A DNA stretch of 64,000 bases from Chionoecetes opilio (GCA_016584305.1 JACEEZ010003837.1:467823-531822); one strand, 5' to 3'; positions 22,976 through 58,439 are shown, counted from the stretch's first letter. Translations and numbers: made by a program. Notes: generated from the letters alone by a model not told the origin.

Positions 22976-23919
22976 ATGGACCGGTCAGGGAGCCCGATAA
23001 ATAAATTTAAAGACTTGAAATGCCGCAGATGAGCTAAAATTGGCCCATTTCGGAAATCGCCCCGCGGACGCTTATTTAACCTAAATAACTCTACAAAACT
23101 TAACACAAACCTATCATAAACCTTACCTAACCTAAACCAGACCTAAACATAACTTAACCTAAACCTAAAAACTATGTTTGCCGGTGTTGAGCTAAGATCG
23201 GACGATTTCCGAAATAGGGCCAATTTTAGCACAACACCGCCAGAATCTTACGATAATAATTGCCGCCATATTAGCCTTTCAGCATAATATTCTCCCGCTG
23301 AATACTACAGAGACGTACCCAGGGTATACCTTGATGCGCTGATCATAGGTTCGAGTCCTGCGTGCCCGAAATTAGCATCTATAGGCCACTGCTGGCCCGC
23401 TCCGTACCTGCCTGCCGTATTCGTGGCCGCGGCGCTCTGTTATAGTGGACGAGAACTGCGCGTTCGCTCTTTAGGTCAGACAAGACACACTGGGGGACTA
23501 CACTCACTCTCACACATGTGACACTTGTGTGCAAGGATAGTATAACTTTATAATATCCTTGCTTGTGTGTATACGTGCGTGTGTACATCAGACGTGCGTA
23601 CGTCAGACATTTGACACCACCACCACCGCATCATTATAGCGGCCAAACTTGTATGATGAACTATATGTTTTGATTCAAGAAGTCGACCGATATATATATT
23701 TAATATATTAGGTTTGCCCTAATATGAATTTATTACAAGTATAGGTATTGTATGTTAAATATGATATATGGAGTCAATGACGCAATAAACACATCACATT
23801 TCAAACAGGCAAGCATGAAATGGCTCTATAATACACAATAAACATAAAGTATAGGGATTCAACTTGTAATTTATTGTTTGCTTATGTCTTGTCGCTTCAA
23901 ATTTCACTCCCTTAGGGAG
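22976..23919. other. No gene seen; scattered TAACCTAA words
   Basis: 23075-23165 has loose AACCTAAAC words of the telomere-like kind. GGTTCGAGTCCTGCGTGCCCG at 23348 looks like a lone tRNA B box without a convincing A box. It may be a decayed SINE, but I do not call one. Confidence 0.4.
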
Positions 23920-24323
23920 TTAAGGGTCCTCCAGACCACCCTTAGCCTCGCGGTCCTGTAGGAAGTGAGAAAACGGTTTGACATACGTAAGGCCTACGAG
24001 GTAAAAGTCCCCTAGGGTAATACTTACGGGCCATAAACTTTTCGGCATCTCCCCCAGATTCACAGATCGGTAACAGGTCGACGAATTGCGTTTCGACGAC
24101 ACCGTCAAAGCTTCCAACTTAGTGCCGTTGGACCTTCCAAGTCCGCCGTCCCAACTTCATTCATTCCCTCTAATATTTTAGATCTTACATTGCGAATTAA
24201 TATTGGATATAGTGAAAAATTCGTGTTTGTAAACATATTAAATTTAACCCTAGAAACTTTAACACTGTTTTCCTCCACAAACTGAAGTTGCTTTTCTGTA
24301 GTGTAATCTACTGTGATAGGCAC
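23920..24323 (-). other. Two overlapping short ORFs, unrecognised
   Basis: Minus-strand frames at 24323-24105 and 24117-23920 overlap by 13 bases, as if one coding region had shifted frame. The first has mixed hydrophobic/polar composition (LQFVEENSVKVSRVKFNMF), the second GEMPKSLWPVSITLGDFYLV. Neither shows low-complexity bias. I do not recognise a family and see no RNA-processing signals. It could be a decayed transposon or viral-like gene, or chance. Confidence 0.2.
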
Positions 24324-24589
24324 ATAAGCCTAAACAGGCTGTTGTATGTATATCTTTATGCAATGATTAACAATATAAGGTAGGCCTAATTGGATAGGTG
24401 TTACATTGGTGGGAACACGTAAAATAGCTAATTATTATGGCTCTTCCATTTAATCGAGCAATATCTAGTAACTTTATCTTATATTAATCCCTCATGAAAT
24501 ACGAGTTACCTATGATAGATGATAAGTTTGAGTTCGATGAACCTTGACGGGACGTGAAACTCACACTTCAGTCATCATTCTGTAAGGAT

Positions 24590-24777
24590 CGTCAGGTTCA
24601 CACATCTCTGGACTCAGAAAAAATCCAATGAATTTCCCCTAGATCTAGGGACTTTTTCAACAAATCCCTAACTCAAAAACTATGTTGTTGCGACGCATAT
24701 TTTGTACCCCAGCCAAATATCCCGCATTCCCCCAGGTCTCCAAGCTTGTTTTGTGGGAGAGGGGGAGTATGGGCAAA
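24590..24777 (+). repeat. Telomere-like module, part left of the Helitron
   Basis: It matches 1725-1870 and 2170-2250 in diverged form: CTCGGAAGAAAA-like start, TTTTGTACCCC, ATATCCC, CATTCCCCCAGGT, CAAGCTTGTT, GGGCAAA. It continues after the Helitron at 25496. Confidence 0.55.
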
Positions 24778-25495
24778 TCTATAATAATATAAGCGAAAGT
24801 GTGTCTTGTCTGTCAGTGTGTGTGTGTGTGGTATAGGTTCTACCCCCCGTGGCGGAATCCCATCATATGGCACATTTTTGGAACCAGGTTGACCAGGGGA
24901 AGGTTTTAAGGCCAATTTGGGGATGATCCGATAACTTTTTCTTTTTTTTAGCAGCCTATTAGCGAGAATTGTGAAAAAAAGTGGGTTCCGAGAATTGAGG
25001 AAACCTTGATGTAGGGTGATGGGTAATGGGTGGGGTGATGGGTAATGGGTGTGGGGTGATGGGTGAGTGAATGGGTGGGGGGTGATGGGTGATGGGTGAG
25101 GGAATAGGTGGGGGGTGATGGGTAATGGGTGTGTGGTGATGGGTAATGGGTGAGTGAATAGGTGTGTGGTGATGGGTAATGGGTGAGTGAATGGGTGGGG
25201 GGTGATGGGTAATGGGTGAGTGAATGGGTGTGTGGTGATGGGTAATGGGTGAGTGAATGGGTGGGGGGTGATGGGTAATGGGTGAGTGAATGGGTTGGGG
25301 TGATGTGAATGGGTTGGCGTTAATACATACATTTCTACATCCATGATTTCAGGAAAGCTAGAAGGGGCTATCTGGAGAGTCTGTGTTTGGTGGGCCTTCG
25401 GCCCACCAAACACAGCTGGTGGGCCAAAGGGCCCACCAATAGCCTTCCGCAGGAGCTAGCCAAAAAGTCCGCCCGGACGGCGGCTTTGCGGCTAG
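24778..25495 (+). mobile_element. Non-autonomous Helitron, 718 bp
   Basis: It starts with TCTATAATAATATAAGCGAA and ends with CTAG preceded by a GTCCG-CC-CGGAC hairpin about a dozen bases upstream, as expected for Helitrons (5' TC, 3' CTRR, A|T insertion). It sits between A at 24777 and T at 25496 with no target duplication. The related sequence at 2240-2265 (GGGCAAA next to CACTAGAAT) is the same site without the insert, which fixes both ends. Inside are a (TG)n run, a GGTGATGGGTAATGGGT minisatellite and a GGTGGGCC inverted repeat. No Rep/helicase is present. Confidence 0.75.
25012..25320. repeat. Minisatellite inside the Helitron
   Basis: Variants of GTGATGGGTAATGGGTGAGT plus GAATGGGTG(G/T) repeat with hierarchical unit lengths of about 16-60 bp. 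The minus-strand Pro/His/Thr-rich frame comes from the repeat. Confidence 0.9.
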
Positions 25496-27093
25496 TACTA
25501 GAATAATACCGAAACCTCTAAAACGTACTTTTAAATGGAGAAAGATGCCCCCTTTAACCCCCCCTCCCCCCTAAACGATTCCCCTGGACCCCTTCAGGTA
25601 AATTTCCAGATGAACACCTAACCTACCCTTTACCTAACCTAACATATATCAAACCTAACCTAACCTAACCTTTACTACCTAAAAAAAAAAAAAAAAATGC
25701 GACATAAATGGTTAGCAGATTCATTCAAAACACATCAAAACTCACCAGAAAGAAATAGTTTCGTCCACCAAAGTGAATTCGGTGTTCATCTGGAATAATA
25801 CCCCCTTCAAAATAAATTTGGTTAATATTAACTAACCTCACTATAACCTAACCTAACCTCACCAAAGCCTAAAATAACCTCACGAATAACCTCCTAGCGA
25901 GATCCCCCCCAAAATGATTACTAACCTAACCTCAATTTAATCTAACCTGGTAAAATTCTAGTTCTTTCCCGCAATTAGGTCTCGCTAGGAGGTTATTGGT
26001 AAGGTTAAGTTAGGTTATAATGAAATTAGGTTAGTAATGATTTTTTGGTATTAGTTCGGTAGTGAGCTTTCAAAAGTCCTAGGACTCTTACCTACATCAT
26101 CGTGTAGATTTCTTCAATTGAATAATAATGACATTACATGCAATACCGAAAATCCACTGTTATTTCAGCCAGAAACGTTTAAGATGGTTTAAATCAGATT
26201 AGTTTAGGTTAGGTTAGGTTAGGTTAGAGGTGGGGTTTGGTTTAGAAACAGATGATATCAAGAAAAAAGAAAAAGATCAATACTACGGAGGTGCGGAGCG
26301 GAGCAAGGTTTGCGGGGCGGGGCGGGCGGAGCACCCCTACATCTGTAAACAAACATTTATTACTGATAAATATGAGTGCGAGATTCATTCAAAGCACATC
26401 AAAACTATTAAGGAAAGCCAAGTTTCGGTCTCTAAATCGGTGAAAACCCACCACCGAAATTTTACCGTTATTACGGGGGGTCGCGGGGGGGAGGTAGTTT
26501 TGGGGGGAGAGACGGGGGCATCTCTTCCCCACTTTATAATTACGTTGTAGAGGTATCTGAAGGGATCTGTGAAGGTCTGGAGATAAAAACCCCACTAATA
26601 TAGGCGGGAAAAGACTAAAATTTTACCATACCAGCATATACTAGTAGTACATTATTGTCCTTCATATCTGCAAAGGTTCCAGTGTGCGGTCAGGCATGCT
26701 TAATCCACACTGCCTCTACAAAGTCTGAGGTGCCGGAAATATTCTAAGGCCAAAAGCAAGGAGAGGGTAACGGGGGTAGGGAAAATTCTAAACTAAACTA
26801 AACCTAACCTAGCTTAACCTAACCTAACCTGGCGTATTCAGAAATATGTAAATGTGTTAATAACCAAAGGAGTTGGCGGGCTCCACAGGCCTTACAGCTT
26901 ACTTTTTCTCTATTATTTTCTAATCAGTATATTGTGCAGTAGTTATTAAGTTGCAGAAACCAAAAATATAACACTTATTTTTATATAATAATTGCAAGGT
27001 TAGGTTACGTTTAGGTTTGGTTAGGTTATATTTAAGTTATGTTTAGGTTTAGATTAGGCTTTGAGTAGGTTTAGTTAGGTTATGTTGAGTTAT
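25496..27093. repeat. Dispersed TTAGG/CCTAA tracts with shared filler
   Basis: Short TTAGG or CCTAA runs lie at 25615-25680, 25825-25945, 25995-26030, 26200-26226, 26795-26830 and 26995-27090. Between them the word ATTCATTCAAA(A/G)CACATCAA recurs at 25728 and 26390, with a diverged version at 30225-30260. The pattern suggests repeated copies of a module with telomere-like ends. I see no coding gene. The GC-rich frame at 26280-26550 has no recognisable domain. Confidence 0.55.
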
Positions 27094-27350
27094 TTAAAGT
27101 AATTGTCCAGACCATTTCATCATTCCTGATTTAATGCAATCAAATCATTAACGATTCATTAAAATTAACGAAATCATTAACGAGTATATCAACAATACGT
27201 CGTCACTTTTTGTATCCAGTCAGCCGTTTTTAAATAATCCGCAATCAAAATCTGCAAATTCCCCGAGTTTTCAAAACGCTCTCAAGGTTTGCAGACGCTC
27301 AGGCTCAGGCTCGGTGATGTAGCATCAGGGAGGCTCATCTTCCCGCGCTG
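27094..27350 (+). mobile_element. TTAA-type element, left end (uninterrupted copy)
   Basis: TTAAAGTAATTGTCCAGACC starts a segment that matches 2635-2692 and, after the hAT-like interruption there, 7200-7400. The right end is not identified. Confidence 0.45.
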
Positions 27351-28110
27351 ATCAGAGAGGCACGTAAACACAGAGATAAATATAGTACTTGAAGATATTT
27401 GGGTGTTTCTGATAGATTTTTTTTGCTATATGCCACATGCATGCATCCTTTATGGGTGCAGCAAGACAGCTGTGCCTTTCGAGAAAAGTTTGCACACGGA
27501 AAGGAGTGGCGTGTGTAGGGTGATACACGCCTATAGTGTGTTGGGGCAAGCAGTTGTGTTGAGAAACGGTGTGTAGTGAGGATACACAGCGGGTGAAAGA
27601 CTGGGTGAGAGTGTGCAGCGCGACTAGTCGCCTACCCAGTGTGTGGGTTGGGACGACGAGTGTGAGGTGAGCCTGTGTACACGGGTGTGCTGGACAAGGG
27701 CGGCGCCCCCCCGTAAGACAGTGACTCAGTCCAACACCATACCAGACCAGGTGGCCCTGTTAGACAGGGACGCCAGGACTGGCAGCAGCGGTGGACCACA
27801 AAGACTGTGAGGCTTTGCCTCTTAACAAGACCAAGTAAACCAAGTAAACCAGTTGTGGAGTGGGCGTGCCCTGTGGTGAGAGACCCTGTGGTGGTGTGGC
27901 TGTCACACTTTCTGCCTTCCCGCCCGCATATTTTCCAACTCTATGCTGTAGTTAATGCTAGTATGTGGTTTCCGAGTAATGACGTTTGACTGTAGCTCCA
28001 AAACTAACCATAGGATTTTCTCGAAAGTACCTTCATTGTGATTCCCACACACACACATGGTTTAACCTTATTTACCAATCCATGTTTTGGAGAAGTGCCA
28101 GGTCCTCCTG
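27351..28110. other. No gene seen
   Basis: 27560-27960 is GC-richer and G/T-skewed with several short frames. None has a start context, domain or splice pattern I can support. Confidence 0.4.
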
Positions 28111-28245
28111 CTGAACCTCAGGCTCTGCTAACACCTGTTCATCCACCTCGTACTCGGGCTCAAACATATAGGATCCCATGACAATCTGAGGTTTGTTTTC
28201 CTCATAGTATACGCGACCAGCGTCATTTCTTTCGGTGTCAGATTG
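28111..28245 (-). pseudogene. Second copy of the TTAA-type element ORF start
   Basis: It is clearly similar in nucleotide sequence to 19745-19885 (CACCTGTTCATCCACCTCGT, GCTCAAACATATAGG, GCGTCATTT), with small insertions and deletions that break the frame. It ends where the LINE at 28246 begins. Confidence 0.5.
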
Positions 28246-29021
28246 AGATGGACATGGAGATGGGCATTCTTGGACTCTCCTTTACTAAAAATCTGAACTG
28301 GAAATCTCACATCTCATCTCTTGCTAAAACAGCATCTAAGAAGTTATGTATCCTGTGGCTTCTGTGTCCTTTTTTTTCTCCCTCCCAGTTGGTTGCTCGC
28401 TACAGGGGCCTTATCCGCCCATGTATGGAGTTATTGGAGTATGTCTCACATGTTTGGGGGGATCTACTCATACAGCTCTCCTAAACAGGGTTGAGTCAAA
28501 AGCTTTTCGTCTCATCAACTCCTCTCCTCTGACTGACTGTCTTCAATCTTTAAATCACCACCGCAATGTTGCTTCTCTTGTTCTCTTCTACCGTTATTTT
28601 CATGCTCACTGCTCTTCTGAACTTGCTAACTGCATGCCTCCCCCACTCGCTGCACAAGCGAGCACCAAGAGCACTGAGCACCGAGCACCAAGAGCACTGA
28701 GCACCGAGCACCTCGCTGCACAAGACTTTCTCATCCCTATTCTGTCCATCTTCCTAATGCAAGAGTTAATCAGTATCTTTACTCTTTCATCCCTTTCACT
28801 GGTAAACTCTGGAACTCTCTCCCTGTTTCTATTTCCACCTTCCTACGACTTAAATCTTTTCAAGAGAAGAGTGACAAGACACCTTCCGAACTAAATTGGC
28901 CCACCCCCCTTTTTTTATTCTCCCACTGTCTTCGTTATAGGGACTGGCAACTAAGTGGGCTTTGTGTTACCTCTTTTTGTTGTGTCCTTGGCCAGTCCTT
29001 TGTCATGTCAAAAAAAAAAAA
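28246..29021 (+). pseudogene. 5'-truncated LINE, RT C-terminus and poly-A tail
   Basis: The plus strand encodes GILGLSFTKNLNWKSHI, an RPCMELLEYVSHVWG stretch, RVESKAFRLINSSPLTDCLQ and SYDLNLFKRRVTRHLP. These form the familiar post-RT region of CR1/jockey-type LINEs ('LG...D..L.W..HI', 'RP..EY.S..W', 'Q..A.RLI', 'FK.R'). Frame shifts and a short duplicated AGCACTGAGCACCGAGCACC block break it. The 3' UTR has GGGACTGGCAACTAAGTGGG and CTTGGCCAGTCCTTTGTCAT and ends in a run of A. The same 3' UTR occurs inverted at 40870-40905 and 42893-42970 and again at 55785-55862. Confidence 0.75.
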
Positions 29022-29079
29022 AACTTCTACATCGTCTAATAATTTATCTCAATGCTCTACAGATTAATTTATGCCTAAT

Positions 29080-29382
29080 AACACAACACATAACGTTCCC
29101 ACAAAAGAAATCCACGTTAAATTTATATTCCCACAAAGACTTCCCACAAATTGCACTTGAAATGTCCTCCCACAAGAGCTCCCACAAAATTAAAGTTTTC
29201 CCACAAATTTGTGGGAATTTTCTAGGAAGTGTTAACCCTGGCATAGCAGTACACCCGAGTACTTGACACGAGAATTGATCACGTAAAAGAGTCGGAGTTG
29301 GAGATATTTTTACTGGCTCCAACTTCGACTCCGACTCCTGCCAAAAGTAGGCAACTCCAACTCTGACTCCACATCCCTGCAT
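29080..29382. repeat. TCCCACAAA-rich stretch and terminal-repeat-like end
   Basis: TCCCACAAA or ACCCACAAA-like words repeat about eight times at 29098-29210. At 29290-29382 CTCCAACTTCGACTCCGACTCC ends in CCACATCCCTGCA, resembling hAT-type termini that begin CAGGGATGTGGAGTCGG. The other end is not found. Confidence 0.3.
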
Positions 29383-30416
29383 TAAGTAAGCAGAGGTAAA
29401 TCATCAATACCCTCACCTGAGCAGGAGAACTTACCCTTTTTCTTGGGCTCTGATAGAGGTGAAATCTCATCAAGGTCTTGCAACTGCTTTTCCTTGGGAT
29501 CCGATAAAGGTGAAATTTTGTTGAGGACTTGCAACTGCTTTTCTGAAGATGGTGGAGACAATGTCAATTATTATGGGCGTGCTGTGTCGCCCATAAAACT
29601 GTGTTGTATGAGGATGCAGTGTAGTTTATATGCCATGTGTTAAATGCCACCATAGGCACGAAATATGTGATACAGAGAGAGGAGAGGTGAGGTGTGTCGC
29701 CTGGGTGTAGCTCGCGGCTTCTCTCTTTTCCCCGGGGTCACAGAGACCACTACAGGGCTTCTCGACACCTCTCTCTTAGCTTACATTTCTCGCTTTATTT
29801 TACGACATTATAACCTCACTACCTATCCTTGTGGATATCTATGCCTTATGTATTATAATCTGGTCCAGATGTGAGAAAAAGTATTTACGAAAGAAACTTT
29901 GGATAAGTTACTTGATACAAATATGAGGTGAATGTAGGAGTAAATGATTACCTCCGGGGAGAGTGGAGGAGAACTTTAGCGGGAAGGGTCTGTGGCACAG
30001 GTGGATGAATTGTAGAGGTGGGCCAGCTCCGCCTCCTGGTCCATCTCGCAATCATCCCCCTCCACTTCACACTGCCAGAGTATTTTTTTTTCTTGATATA
30101 ATCTGTTACTAAATCAAAACTCACCTCTAACTAACCTAACATAACTTTCTAGCTGAAGTAGCTGAAATAACTTTTTTGAAACTGTAGGGGGGAGTTGAAG
30201 CAGTATAAAAAACATTGATTTCCGCCAAGAACGAGTGCCAATTTATGAAAAACACATCTAAACTTATCAGGAAACAATAGTGCAAAAACAGTAGTGCCTG
30301 ATGCTGTAATTATACCCCTGAATATATCCTAACAAAAACCGAACTAACCATTTAAGAATGTTATATTTTTGGTTTCCAGAAACCAAAGTAAAATATTTCC
30401 ATGAGGTTTCAAAGTA
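29383..30416. other. No gene seen
   Basis: A short internal duplication near 29440-29560 (GGGCTCTGATAGAGGTGAAA facing GGGATCCGATAAAGGTGAAA with a repeated CTTGCAACTGCTTTTC) is the only structure seen. No supported gene. Confidence 0.4.
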
Positions 30417-31782
30417 CAGTTTATCCTCATCTAACGCGATTTATTGAAACGCGCAATTTGTCAAATGCAGTATGTATTCGCGGAATAGAATTCTAACTAC
30501 CGCGGAGAAAAAATTGTAACGCGGTTTTTTGAACCGGGCGGGCAGTGCACGGCTAGCTGCTGTTTGAAATCTGTGGTGATGCGGCGCCATCTGGCTCACC
30601 GTCAATCACGCCTGATCAGTCTTGCTTTCTCAGCCACTAGCCAGTCAGGACTCCTGCTCCTCTTTGCCTCAGGCCACTCCCTCCTCACCCCACTCTCCCT
30701 CCCGTCCAGTCCACCCCCGGCTTTGTAAGCGGCGTCTTTTAACGACGACACCTTTAAGTTAAGTGTATACAGCGAATAGCCTGCCTGGGTGTCAGAGCCA
30801 TGTTTGTTTATAGGCAAGGGAAACAGCTGGCTGGCAGTGCAGGCGAATGGCCGTGTGTGTGTGTGACGGCTTGCAGTAGAAAAATTGTCAATTTTCAGAA
30901 AGTTGATGAAAAAAGTTGAAGGAAAAAGTGCTAGTGTGACGTTGCCTTTAAGACTAGGGGCACAGTTAGACCCTGGTTTGGTTTGACACCTTCTTCATCC
31001 CCGATGCTCGCCGTCATTACAGGAGACTCGGCCTCCCCTTCAAAGTGCTACTGCTGCTAGACAACGCACCGCCATATCCTCGGTTACTCATCGGGAAGTA
31101 GAAGTGTGTTCAGGAGGAATTTAACCCACAAACACCACCTCACTCCTATAGCCGCTGGACCAAGAGGTAATTTACAATGTCAAAATGTTTTAGCAGCGCC
31201 AATGTTATGAACAACTTAAGCAGGCTACAGACACAGAGGAAGAAGTGAAACGTTTGGAGGGGTAGGAGGAGGGAGGAGAGGGTGGCATCACAAGGGAGGA
31301 AACGAACTGATCCGCCCCATCAGCTGACTCCGCTCCTGCCTCAGCCCCCCACCCGCCACCGCCACTCCAGCCCAGGGCCGCTGTTATCAGTGCAGCGCCA
31401 CAGCAAGAAGAGGCGCGATGGAGAACATTGATGAGGATGTGAGAAATGTTGTAACTTCACTGAACTTCAAAGGTTTTTGGCCAGTCTGTCCCCTCTGTAA
31501 CTCTTCGGCTTTGTGTGATTGCTCTTCTCTCACGTACTGTAGAATATTGTTTTTATCAACTCTCACTGTGCTTACCTTGTGTTTTTCAATCTAATAAATG
31601 CCAGCAGTGTGTATTTTTTCTTCCTCCTACATAAGGTTATTTAGTGGCAAAGGGGAGGAAAAGAGGGACTTTGAGAAGGGAGAGCAAGAAAACGAAGGCT
31701 TTCACCAGTCCCTGTAACGCAAAATTTCTCTAATACGGTAGCAGTGTGGACTCATATACCCGCGTTAGACGAGGATAAACTA
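30417..31782 (+). mobile_element. Tigger/pogo-like element with transposase remnant
   Basis: Terminal inverted repeats CAGTTTATCCTCATCTAACG (30417) and CGTTAGACGAGGATAAACT (31764-31782) are flanked by TA on the left. The interior encodes a decayed DDE transposase of the pogo/Tigger (jerky-like) type. It shows GLPFKVLLLLDNAPPYP at about 31038-31088, where LLLDNAP is the second-acidic-residue motif, and CYEQLKQATDTEEEVKRLE-like sequence near 31205-31265. Several stops and shifts show it is dead. It lies about 1.7 kb upstream of the first kinase exon. Confidence 0.75.
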
Positions 31783-32133
31783 TGCCAAAAGATTAGTCAT
31801 ATATAAGATAGTACACAAGACATGGCAGGGTTGATAAAACAAATCTTAATCATCGTGTTTTTGCTAAAAGATTCTGTTTCCTAGTATTTTTGACACTTCC
31901 TCCACCTGCTCTGGTTCGGCGTACAAAAAGGGAAGGCAGCGTTCAAGAGGTTGGTCACCCACGCCTGCCGTTTGTGTTCTATGGTTAGGTTTGAGCCAAA
32001 CTTTCCATTAATTGTGGCCCTCCTGTCTTAGATAAGCTGTATGAGCAGAAACACCTCGCCCTCTGCCCGGTTGACTGTTGTATTGACTTATGAGTGTTTG
32101 CTGCTTTTCCATTGCTAAAGATTATATCATTAA

Positions 32134-32935
32134 CCAAAGACTGCTGTATACTGGACTTGCTACTCGAGCTCCGCGCCAACCCACCCATGACCAGTGGAGG
32201 CTGATCGGCAAGGTAAAAGAGTGTTTAGAACATCACTCCCATTTCCCTTCCTATGGTTTATCAGTATAAATGATACACTGTTATCTTCGTAAATGTTTTT
32301 TATATAATATTATCAAATAAAAAACAGTAAAACACACTAAAGAAATGCCATTATGAGACTGAAGAAATATGCATGAACTCTTCGAAACTCTTCGACATTT
32401 AATATTTTGCGAGAAAACATTTAACATGAAACATATCAATAGAAGCGGAATTTTATTAAGTTTCCATTGATATATTTCGTTTTCTGATATATGAATTAGC
32501 AACATACATAAATTTGTGTTAACTAAATAACTAAATAAATATTTAGTTAACGCTAATTTATGCGTGGTGCTAATTCATTTATCAGAAAACTAAAAATATC
32601 AACGGAAAGCTAATAAAATTCCGCTTCTATTGATATGTTTCATGTAAAAAGTTTTCTCGCAATATATTAAATGGTGAAGAGTTTAAGTAAATATATAGTG
32701 CATGCATATTTCTTCAGTCTCATAATGGCATCTCCTTAGTGTATTTTACTGTTTTTTATTTTATAATATTATATAACAAACATTTACGAAGATAACAGTA
32801 CAGTGTATCATTTATACTGATAAACCATGGGAAGGGAAATGGGAGTGATGTTCGAAAATATCAGGAATCGCGGCATTGGCCTCCACTGGAAACAGCCCAA
32901 ACTGAGTAGCAAGTCCAGTATACAGCAGTGTTTGC
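32134..32935. mobile_element. Foldback (long-TIR) element, copy A
   Basis: CCAAAGACTGCTGTATACTG at 32134 is inverted at the right end (TATACAGCAGTGTTTGC, 32935). The arms run about 390 bp each and are imperfect complements over most of their length (CAATAGAAGCGGAATTTTAT facing ATAAAATTCCGCTTCTATTG). The element is flanked by a 5-bp target duplication, ATTAA (32129-32133 and 32936-32940). Copy B is at 37741-39288. No coding sequence is present. Confidence 0.8.
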
Positions 32936-33508
32936 ATTAACTTATTCATATATAGGTATATGGTGTATATATAGGTGCATTTGGTCTCATCTCTAGTCTA
33001 GGATGTAGACTGCCAAGTGTAAACAAACTGCAATTGCCAGTCAAGGACAAAAAGCATGTGCCCTCTGAATATCACATTTTGGTCAATTTCTTAAATCCTA
33101 AGTTTATATTACCCTTAATTTACGTTGCTAGCAAATGAACTTTGAATATTTATGTGCTATCACTGACAATTATTTGAATTCATATTTCTTCTTTTGCCCT
33201 TCTCTGTTTTCATTCTTTAATGCTTTACTTAAGTTTTCCCTAAAGTACTTAACTCAGTGACCGCTAAGCATATGTATAAGTGTAAGTATTTTTGTAGGTA
33301 TGGGCCCTGATGCTAACCTCTGATATATGTGACTGCTATCAACTTGATATGTGATATGTAGGCTTGGTAACCAATGTAAAGGAACAACCTTTTGGCAATA
33401 CACTGAATTTTTGTATAACTATAGGGATCAAATATATGCATATCCTCAGACTAAAGTGTTGCACTGAAATTTATGTATATGTATCCACTTTCAGTGTTAG
33501 AAGGAGCC

Positions 33509-56870
<23,362 letters not shown>

Positions 56871-56953
56871 GTGAGTAAATGTTATTTTTTTGATGAGTCA
56901 TTTATTCATTATCATGCTTCGATAGATCATATTTCAATAGGTGGAGTAGCATT

Positions 56954-58175
56954 TATTCAATCAATCAAACAGTAAGGGCATACACCTGGGGGCGCGTTGC
57001 CTCGCCCACCCTACGACGCCACTCCCACGGTCACCATGCAGGCTCTTCTTCCCATAAAGAAGCTCTCCTCCCATACCACAACTTTCGACAGGTAACATCA
57101 ACTTGCCCCAGCCAAGAGCCTTGTGGACGCCCCCTTGGCCTCCTCCACGCCGGATTGTCTCTTATGGATACAACCCGATGGGATAGATTCAGGGCAACGT
57201 GCCACATGCCCATAGATCTGAAGTTGGCGCTGGCGGACTATGCAGGTAATAGGCCTCAATTCAGTCTCACGGTGCAATTGCTGGTTTGACATGTAGTCAT
57301 CCCAGCGATACCCCATGATTCTGCGATGACATCCATTACCAAAGGCATCGATTCACCTCTTCAAGTCGCTTTTTAGTGTCCATGTCTGGCATCCATAGAG
57401 TAAGACAGGGATCACAAGCGACTTGCAGAGCTGGATCTTTGTCCTTCTGTTCAGGTACCAAACAACTCCAAATACTTGTTTTGTGCGAGCCCATAACACT
57501 GTCGGCTATGTCAATCCGCTGTAAGACTTCTTGACGTGACCCGCCGTCATTCTGGACTGCGCTACCAAGGCATGTAAAACTTTCCAAGATCTCAATGTCC
57601 TCGCCGCACGTATGAACAGACTGTACTGTTGCATCTAGTAAGCCTCTAAACACTTGGACCTTGGTCTTGGGCCAGGAGACCTCAAGTCCTAAAGGCTTTG
57701 CCTCCTCGTGCAGCGCCTTGAGAGCCATCAGCAGGACTCCAGCGACTCAGCAAAGATTATTGCATCATCGGCATAAACAAGATCAGTGATATTGGTATTG
57801 CCAAGGGATGCTCCACAATCACTTTGGTCCACAACTTTGCCCAATACCCAGTCCATACAAGTGTTGAAAAGTGATGGGGCAAGGATGCACCCTTGCCTCA
57901 CTCCTGTATTCACAGGAAAGAAGCTGGATACCCTGCCCCACACTTCACAGCACTCTCAGTCCCAGAGTACAGGCTAGTCAGCAGACCAACAGTCCTTGCA
58001 GGAATCCCGCGAAGTCGCAGAAGATACCAGAGTGACTCACGATGCTCTGAGTCAAACGCCTTCTTGTAATCAACATAAACTGCAAGCATCCCCTGTCGAA
58101 ACTCACGTCGGCGTTCCATTAGGACACGAAGCGCTTGGATAAGCTCTTTTGTTGACTTACCAGGCGTGAGGCCAA
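56954..58175 (-). mobile_element. LINE copy 2 (FADD RT family)
   Basis: The longest of three copies. On the minus strand it shows ALRVLMERRREFRQGMLAVY, VDYKKAFDSEHRESLWYLLR (RT motif A), SLYSGTESAVKCGAG, NTGVRQGCILAPSLFNTCMD (QG motif), DLVYADDAIIFAES (catalytic YADD), ILESFTCLGSAVQNDGGSRQ and HRVVSIRDNPAWRRPRGRPQ. It ends GTTTGATTGATTGAATAAAT. It is 5'-truncated at 58175. Many frame shifts (for example near 57930 and 57725) make it dead. It lies in kinase intron 4, antisense to the gene. Confidence 0.85.
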
Positions 58176-58439
58176 GTTAGGGTTGAAAGTTAACATATAT
58201 TCAGGAAAGTAAATCAATGCAAATGGTATTAAATATGCAAATGCAGCCTTAGATTATCCAATTGACTGCCTAATATACACCGAGGAGCCCCTTGTTTCCC
58301 AATGTTTAGAGGCTGAAAGAAGATCGCTTGTTCTTAAACCACTAGTTCTTGGGCTTATTTAAAACTATACAATAACTGACTGAACACTTTTTTGAGATGG
58401 CACACACACACACACACACACACACACATTTGAGAAGAG
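58176..58439. repeat. Unannotated intron sequence with a short (CA)n
   Basis: A (CA)15-type run at 58399-58428 is the only recognised feature. It is the kind of tail that ends the neighbouring LINE family. Confidence 0.5.

Noticed and set aside
23328..23375. tRNA gene
   Set aside because: A B box is present but no A box at the right distance and no cloverleaf.
24673..25413. 246-codon Pro/His/Thr frame
   Set aside because: It crosses the Helitron border and is mostly minisatellite.
21714..27090. True chromosome end or telomere
   Set aside because: CCTAA/TTAGG words are in both orientations, short, and surrounded by other repeats and LINEs. They are interstitial.
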